Assembly (NCBI RefSeq): GCF_030272615.1
Contig: NC_081405.1
Span: 308,178,014 to 308,242,013 of the forward strand
DNA: 64,000 bases
Direction of reading: 5' to 3'
DNA from: Cryptomeria japonica
Lineage: Eukaryota; Streptophyta; Pinopsida; Cupressales; Cupressaceae
Position numbers and translations under genes: made by a program. Below the pieces are notes generated by a model. The model did no database searches. It was not told the origin of the DNA and saw only the letters and a list, made by a program, of their open reading frames with translations. Of this stretch, positions 58,342 through 64,000 are shown one piece after another (positions within the stretch are counted from its first letter, which is position 1; every line of letters begins with the position of its first letter).

Positions 58342-58368
58342 GGACCGTGGCGCCGGGCGCCATTGTCC
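58342..58368. repeat. 27-nt palindrome downstream of the TATA in solo LTR 2
   Basis: GGACCGTGGCGCC, centre base G, GGCGCCATTGTCC: 12 of 13 arm positions pair. It is the most symmetrical copy seen. Confidence 0.9.
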
Positions 58369-58746
58369 CGACAAATTTTGCTCAAATTTGCAGGACAGCG
58401 CCGTATCGACATTTTACTGCTAATTCTAGGTCCGCAGCTTCATCCTATAACCCGAACTCAGTTTATAAGCGAATCTTTATGACTTTCTATGCATTCCTAG
58501 CTTAATTTCCTTAACAACATTCTTTACAAAAGAGGGTAGCCTTGCTTTCCTAACCCTTGAAATTCATTTAGCATCCAATCTTACATTGTGTGGGATTTGA
58601 TCTTATGAGTTTCAACCCCTCTTTTGGATGTAAAGTCTCTCCCCTAAGTGAAAAACCATCGAATCCTAGCGAACCTCCCTTCTCTCTCCTCGGAGTCGGA
58701 AGAGGGGAGAGCAACTAGGGTTCGATCGTGATTTTTCCGCTTTACA

Positions 58747-58775
58747 CATACATATATACATATATATATACACAC

Positions 58776-58816
<41 letters not shown>

Positions 58817-58965
58817 TGTATATATGTATGTATATATATATTTATATATGTATGTATATATATATGTATATATACATATAGATATATATACATATATATA
58901 TATATATGTATATATATATACATATAGATATATATACATATATATATATATTTGTGTGTGTGTGT
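58747..58965. repeat. TA/CATA microsatellite
   Basis: Right half of the microsatellite split by solo LTR 2; mostly (TA)n with interspersed catata, ending in (TG)n at 58953-58968. Confidence 0.95.
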
Positions 58966-59180
58966 GTGATTTCAAGATTATATTTATTGCATGATAAGCT
59001 TAGGATTGGCCAATGATCTAATTATTTACTCTAATACTTGTTCGAGAACCAAAAGTGAAGATGCTCATTTGGATGGAAGGATGTGATTAGATATAGTATT
59101 ATGGGATGGGATATGAGATGGAAATGGGAATGGGATACGAGATGTTATTTTCCAAGGATATGCTACATAAGAATGATATG

Positions 59181-59182
<2 letters not shown>

Positions 59183-59243
<61 letters not shown>
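59183..59243. repeat. (AC)n microsatellite
   Basis: About 30 uninterrupted AC units. 58969-59182 before it holds nothing recognisable. Confidence 0.97.
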
Positions 59244-59244
<1 letters not shown>

Positions 59245-59524
59245 TAAATATAAGGTAAGAATAATTACACATATCTCATGAAGAGAATAAATTTGTCCAA
59301 CTTATTAAGCCACAATTACAAGAACATAGACCAATATTTCAATTAGCTCGATATAACTATGTGATATATATTATAGAAAAAGATGACAAAGGATGTAACA
59401 TTACAATATACACTTTGTAGGTATATGATACCAAAATATATTGTATGATGTTACTAAGACGTATCAAAGGGCGTAGGCCGCAATATGCATGAGTCAAGTA
59501 TCCATCCATGAGGTCCAGCCCTAT

Positions 59525-59760
59525 GGACCTTCCACCCATATGTTGGATCTAGTTATTTGAATGATTACTAGATTATCAACCTTTGGTGGAATTGGCATCC
59601 CTTTCCCACTATCCATGATCTCCTACACTGTGATGTTCAGTGCAACAACAAATGGAGATGAATCCTTGGTGACTCTGCACCATGCATACCTGTGAGATAA
59701 CTTAGAAATGTAGATCCAAACCAAACCTTTATCAATAAGCTGTGAAACTTTTCTTCTGAG
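59525..59760 (-). other. Possible coding remnant downstream of the LINE
   Basis: On the minus strand one frame reads with few stops through about 78 codons. It includes the readable stretch AWCRVTKDSSPFVVALNITV, a stop, then an ordinary-composition segment with IWVEGP. No family recognised. It could be the 3' end of the LINE ORF or a captured gene piece. The rest of 59244-59856 shows nothing. Confidence 0.25.
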
Positions 59761-59856
59761 ATCTTAATCACCAACTAAATCTGCAAGGGAACATTGTGGA
59801 AAATGAGTCTCCTAAGAGACTCAATAAGAACCCTCTCTCTACTCTAAAATCTTACC

Positions 59857-60372
59857 TCATTTAGAATTTCCAGATAATCCATAGAATTTCCAGATAATCC
59901 ATAGAATTTCACATGAAAGAACAAACCATAAATAGCTGACATCTTTTTTCATGCCTTTAATGAATCCATTTACAACATCAATATGAGAAAAAATACCATT
60001 AAGGTTAATTCCAAGCATGTTCCAAATTTCTTTAGCAAAGAGACAATTGAAGAAGATATGCATAATATTCTCAAGGATCCAGCAGATACGACACATAGGG
60101 TTGTCATTCTGTGAATGATTAATGGGAAATATTTGTAATAGGAACAACCATTTAAAGAGTTTAAGTTTCAGAGGAATAGTAGACTGCCAAAGAAAGATAA
60201 AGATTTTTTGCCAATCATTAGCATTATAATGCAAGTCCTGAGTGAAATTAAGATATAATATAACATCACAATTGGAAAGTGGAGAGTTATAATTCAACTT
60301 GGCATTAGGATTTAGTAGGGTGGGTCCATCCATCCATGTATAGTGAGGGATAGTAGGAGGAGACTTTATCAT
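59857..60372 (-). pseudogene. LINE zinc-binding region after RT
   Basis: 171 open codons. WQSTIPLKLKLFKWLFLLQ leads to CRICWILENIMHIFFNC, the CX2C...HX4C pattern of the zf-RVT domain, then KEIWNML. A 20-bp tandem duplication (59862-59900) sits at the 3' end and repeats the end of the frame. Confidence 0.8.
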
Positions 60373-60799
60373 CCCTCACTACACATGGCCTGGATAGATC
60401 AACCATGCTACAAGTAGTCTTAAGCATAACATAGATTCTCCAATCGGAGGAAGGGATAAGAAACTTCTGCCAGAGATCTTCCCAAGAAATTAGAGCACCA
60501 TTACAAATTATATTATTAAACGTTTTAATACCTTGGATGAGAGCCAAGGGTCTATCTTTGTGGGAAAAATTCTACCAAATGGACTTTTCACCACTAATAG
60601 AGTTTTTTATTATCTATGACCCCAATGCTAGCAATCAGATGTCTAGTATACTCCCAAGCTTTCTAAATTGTTTTAAAAATAGAGGACCCTATTGGGGAGA
60701 CATGGAACTTTCCAGCAACCAAGTCAACAAAGGGGAGTTACTTCCAACCCTTAGCCTATTTAGGAACAACCAAACTAATATTGTTTTTGACAAGGAATT

Positions 60800-62040
60800 T
60801 CTATAGCTCGTCACCTTCAAATGCCTGGAATATCCATTTGGTAGCCAGTGAAATACCTTGAAGCTTTAAGTATTTCAAGCCCAACCCACCCATTTTCTTC
60901 TCCAAGCACCACCGACCCCACTTTATTGAATGCCTTTTTTTTATTACCTCTTCCATCAGACTAGACGAATTGTCTAATGCTTTTATGCACTTCATTGATC
61001 TGATAGTTGGAAAATATCCACACATAGGAGTAATATAAGGTGCATGAAGATAAGATATTTTGGCACACCTGAAGCTTTCTAGTAAGGGAGAGGTAGATGT
61101 TGTTCCATTTGTTCAACTTACTATCAATATTAGTCTTGACCCACAACCACATATCTTTCAAACATGGATTAAAAGAAAAGGGGATCCCCAATTATTTGAC
61201 TTGTGTCAATTTCCCACCCCATTGGAAGTCAAATTTGGATAACCAATGAGGAGGAGACTCAACCCACCCCAACAATATGGATTTGGGGATAGAGATTTTG
61301 TCCCCAAAAGCATCACCAAAGATCCTAAGCTTGCACATCAGGGAGGTAAAGTTATCCTCCTCAATTTTGATAAAAAAGAAGTGTCAGCCACAAACTAAAC
61401 ATTCACCAAATCCATATTATTGGGAAGGGTGATTCCCTTCACCTTGGGGGAGACTATAGTATCCCTGAGAAGATAAAAAATGACATCTGCAGCAATAACA
61501 AAGAGGGCAGGAGAAAGGGGACAACCCTCCCTAATGGATCTACTAAGACAAATGGAGTGAGAATGAGAGCCATTGATTTCCATGTATGCTGAAGCATCTT
61601 GGAGTAATATTGCAATCATCTGGAAAATCATTTTAGGAAGGCCAAAGGCCTTAAGTATCATAAGGAGAAAACTCCACTCCACATGGTCATAATCCTTCTC
61701 AAAATCAATGAGGAACATGAAAACTTTCTAGTTGGTGGCTTTGGCCTAATTCATATCTTCCTAGCAGGTAATCAAGTTTTCAAGGCTGTATCTCCCTTTA
61801 GTGAAGACAATCTAGGTATTACTAACAAGTTTGGGGAGGATCCATTCTATTCAGAGGGCCAATATCTTGGCTAAATTTTTTTATGAAACGATAGGTCTCC
61901 AATTCTTAATGAGAGATTTATCTCCTTTTTTTGGAATCAATTTGATGACACCCTTGTTGCTCTTAGCACATAATGATCCAGTTACCATAGCCCCTTGATA
62001 TACTTGAAGCAATTCTTCTGAGATCCACTCAATATTGGCC
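60800..62040 (-). pseudogene. LINE reverse transcriptase
   Basis: Motifs in order: KKGDKSLIKNWRPI (about 61960-61890), FLIDFEKDYDHVEWSF (61712-61665), REGCPLSPALFVIAADV (about 61530-61480), then FVADTSF (61396-61378). In that last motif the xADD/xVDD box has lost one Asp to Ala, and the preceding codon is a TAG. Downstream GIPFSF...WLWVKTNIDSKLNKWN is the usual thumb-side segment. Inactive. Confidence 0.88.
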
Positions 62041-62739
62041 TTGTAAAACTACAAGAAGTCCATCAGGCCCCAGGGCTTTATCATTGTTGAGGCTGTTAAT
62101 GGCCTTTTGGATTTATTCTATAGAGAAAGGCTTCTTGATCATATCTTCCTCACTATTAGAGATCTTCCTAGGAATGAGATTTCTTCATTGATCAAGAGCA
62201 ATTTTGTTTTGTGCAGAATCACAATCTGAAGTAAACAGTCTCTCATAGTACTGGTGGAATGCTTTTTTGATATCCTCAACATCAGTTAACTCTACACCAT
62301 GCTCTCAAATTTTGTCAATCCTCTCCTTATACTCCTTCTGCCTAAGCAAGTTGAAAAATAGTTTGGACCCCTTGTCACCAAAATGAAGCCAATCAAGCCT
62401 TGATATGATCTTGACTCCTTATGCCTTCTTATGCTGGATATTTATGAGTTTATCTCGAGTGTGAGAGACAATAGAGGAGAGGTCAGTGCTGTGGGGATTG
62501 TTTTTAATGAGATCCTTCTGGTAAAGAAGTTGATTAGTGAGTTCCTTCTCCTCCCTCCTACCATCTTTGGCAATCTTAGTGCCAAGAGTCTGGCATAGGG
62601 ATCTCCTACATCCCACATTTCTAGTCCATTTGCTGATTGTAGAGGGTTCCTGACAATTACACTTGTTGATATACCTAACTATATATAATGCATTTAAAAC
62701 ATCCTATTTTTCCAGTAGCTTCATATTAATCTTAAAGTT

Positions 62740-63501
62740 TCTATGCTTCTTGGGTTGGGGAGCCAAGGTAGAGTTGACAGAGATATGTGTCAAAATGGAA
62801 TGGTGATCAGAAAGGGTGTATGGGATAACCCTAACCACTTCACCTGAGGAATCTTGTTTAAAGGTGCAAGCATTGGATTTGGAATAAAATTTGTCTAACC
62901 TAGAATAGATTGTCTTCTTTCCTTGTTGGGAATTTCACCATGTAAACCATATGTTTGTTTGCTCCTTTTTCTGCCCTCTAGGGGATAAAAAGATGCAGAT
63001 TTGACTTCATTATATCCTAGAAAAGTTTCTCTCTACTCTTCTATTCCATTCTCAACCCACCACACTTGTCGTTTGTGCTCTCAATTGTGTTAAAGTCTCC
63101 ACCAAGGATCCAAGGTATGTTGAGGAGCATAGTCATTCATTTCCATAAATTGATTCTATCTCTGTAATCATTAGGTGCATACACAAAACAAATACCAAAT
63201 TTAGAGTTGTCCACTTCCATTACAATCCAAGCAAATCTATTACAGGGGGAGGAACCATTATCTCTAATGCTAAGAGACCATTTTCTATTAATCATGGCAA
63301 GATGCCCATATCTACCTCTGTCATGATTGTTGGTAAAGATCAATGCTTCCTTCCATATGAATATGAGGTTAACCTCAAGGAGGAAGTTGGTGGCCTTGAC
63401 AGTTCAGATTCATGTGTTGATTGGGGAATATTCTAATAATATGTTTTCTATCCCAAGATTCTAGCCCCCGAATGTTCCAAGAGATAATGCTCAGATTCAT
63501 T
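62740..63501 (-). pseudogene. LINE AP-type endonuclease
   Basis: Starts MNLSIISWNIRGLESWDRKH at 63501. Then YGHLAMINRKWSLSIRDN and FAWIVMEVDNSKFGICFVYA, GGDFNTIES (about 63090-63118) and a SDHHSI motif (about 62795-62812). These are the N-, GDFN- and SDH-motifs of the exonuclease/endonuclease/phosphatase fold that nicks target DNA. A deletion and stops lie near 63420 and 63000. Confidence 0.85.
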
Positions 63502-63509
63502 AGAAACCT

Positions 63510-63750
63510 TTAAGCAGAGTTGTCGTCGACAACCTTGAAGCTGCTGAAGCATTTAGGGAGATCTTTTATGTTGTCCTTCCTTTTGAGGAGGGGTAAGAAT
63601 TTCTTCTTTCCTTTTGATCTCCCTGTTTTCCTTTTAACCTTAATTAAGGGTCCCTCACCATCCATGCTTGGGATTTTACCATCTTCCTCTTCTACACAAT
63701 CAGAGAAATAGGGTTGGTCAAGGAGTTCCTCGGTGTTGGCTAGATAACCA
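63510..63750 (-). pseudogene. LINE upstream ORF fragment
   Basis: About 80 codons, acidic then Lys/Arg-rich (KVKRKTGRSKGKKK), ending at TAA 63510-63512, nine bases before the endonuclease ATG. It may be the end of ORF1 or an N-terminal extension of ORF2. Its beginning is replaced by the LTR at 63751. Confidence 0.5.
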
Positions 63751-64000
63751 TGTTGGCATTTGTATGAAGATTGCATTGATGAACTATCGTGTTGTTATTA
63801 ATGTCAATTATAATTGGTAATGGAGTTGTAATATAACCGGTAGTTGAGAAGTGAAGGAAACTGGTATTACTATAGAAGCAGTGACATCAACCGGTAACCC
63901 TAACCTATTGATATGTGGAAACCTAACCGATGGAGCTTGGTGAATCGATTATGTTGATCTATGATGAAATGGTGATCGAAGATGATTATGACACATATGC
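63751..64000 (+). mobile_element. Start of a further LTR element, running off the window
   Basis: TGTTGGCATTTGTATGAAG resembles the LTR starts of A (TGTTGGCATATGC) and B (TGTTGGCATTCTAC). It breaks the LINE frame and carries two ACCGGT hexamers (63837, 63892), a habit of this superfamily. No end visible. Confidence 0.55.

Larger units (their letters stand above)
57524..58746 (+). mobile_element. Solo LTR 2 (TGTAGCG family)
   Basis: TGTAGCGTCCTAAAATTG to GCTTTACA, 1,223 bp, with perfect TSD catac (57519-57523 and 58747-58751). Aligns with solo LTR 1 along its whole length, differing by substitutions and by having one instead of three upstream palindromes. TATA box at 57846-57853. Confidence 0.88.
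59857..63750 (-). mobile_element. L1-type LINE, decayed
   Basis: Minus strand order: piece of upstream ORF (63750-63510), AP endonuclease (63501-62740), reverse transcriptase (about 62040-60800), then a Cys/His zf-RVT region (60372-59857). This is the standard plant L1 ORF2 layout. Many stops and shifts. No poly-A tail or TSD could be fixed. At 63751 an LTR begins, so the LINE's 5' side was cut by a later insertion. Confidence 0.85.

Noticed and set aside
57325-58994. Several 60-88-codon frames of Tyr, Ile, His and Thr repeats
   Set aside because: Translations of TA/CA microsatellites, not genes.
1-64000. Organellar or bacterial insert
   Set aside because: No rRNA, tRNA, plastid or mitochondrial gene and no operon structure seen; composition is uniform apart from the elements described.

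Overview
The window is nuclear DNA of a seed plant and is almost entirely transposable elements. Its nested LTR retrotransposons, long AT-rich gene-free stretches, microsatellites and decayed plant-type Ty3/gypsy and L1-type LINE coding suggest a large repeat-rich genome. A conifer is my best guess, but this is inference and nothing here proves it. The only plausible host gene I see is a small ubiquitin-like reading frame (27539-27805, minus).

Layout. 1-5097: unassigned DNA with an LTR-like block (about 300-1980) and four copies of a 27-nt imperfect palindrome (3113-3901). 5103-12599: element D, a complete but decayed LTR retrotransposon on the minus strand with TSD cctct. 12600-14307: CT-rich tract and unassigned DNA. 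14313-20933: element A, a complete LTR retrotransposon on the plus strand with TSD gttcc. 20939-29097: unassigned DNA containing two LTR-like fragments, a 289-bp TRIM-type mini-retrotransposon (25737-26025), a tandem duplication and the ubiquitin-like gene. 29103-55112: a three-level nest. Element E (minus, TSD atgtt) was entered in its 3' LTR by element B (minus), and B was entered in its second ORF by element C (plus), a Ty3/gypsy element with two RNase H domains (Tat/Ogre type). 55839-57078 and 57524-58746: two solo LTRs of one family, each with a perfect 5-bp TSD and carrying the same 27-nt palindrome found at 3113-3901. 58747-59830: microsatellites and a possible coding remnant. 59857-63750: a minus-strand L1-type LINE, cut at its 5' side by the start of another LTR (63751 to window end).

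Elements A, B, D and E form one superfamily. Each has LTRs of 0.8-1.2 kb, a primer-binding site matching the 3' end of initiator tRNA-Met, a polypurine tract, an ORF1 (coiled coil followed by several CCHC zinc knuckles) and an ORF2 of about 1,050 codons. I can find no protease, reverse transcriptase, RNase H or integrase motif in any of them, so they look non-autonomous. Yet ORF2 is recognisably conserved between three diverged subfamilies. This ORF1-ORF2 system and the 27-nt palindrome family are the two signals most worth follow-up. All coding copies are broken. Many in-frame stops are what C-to-T change of CGA, CAA or CAG codons would give, and the catalytic residues of the gypsy RT, gypsy integrase and LINE RT are altered.
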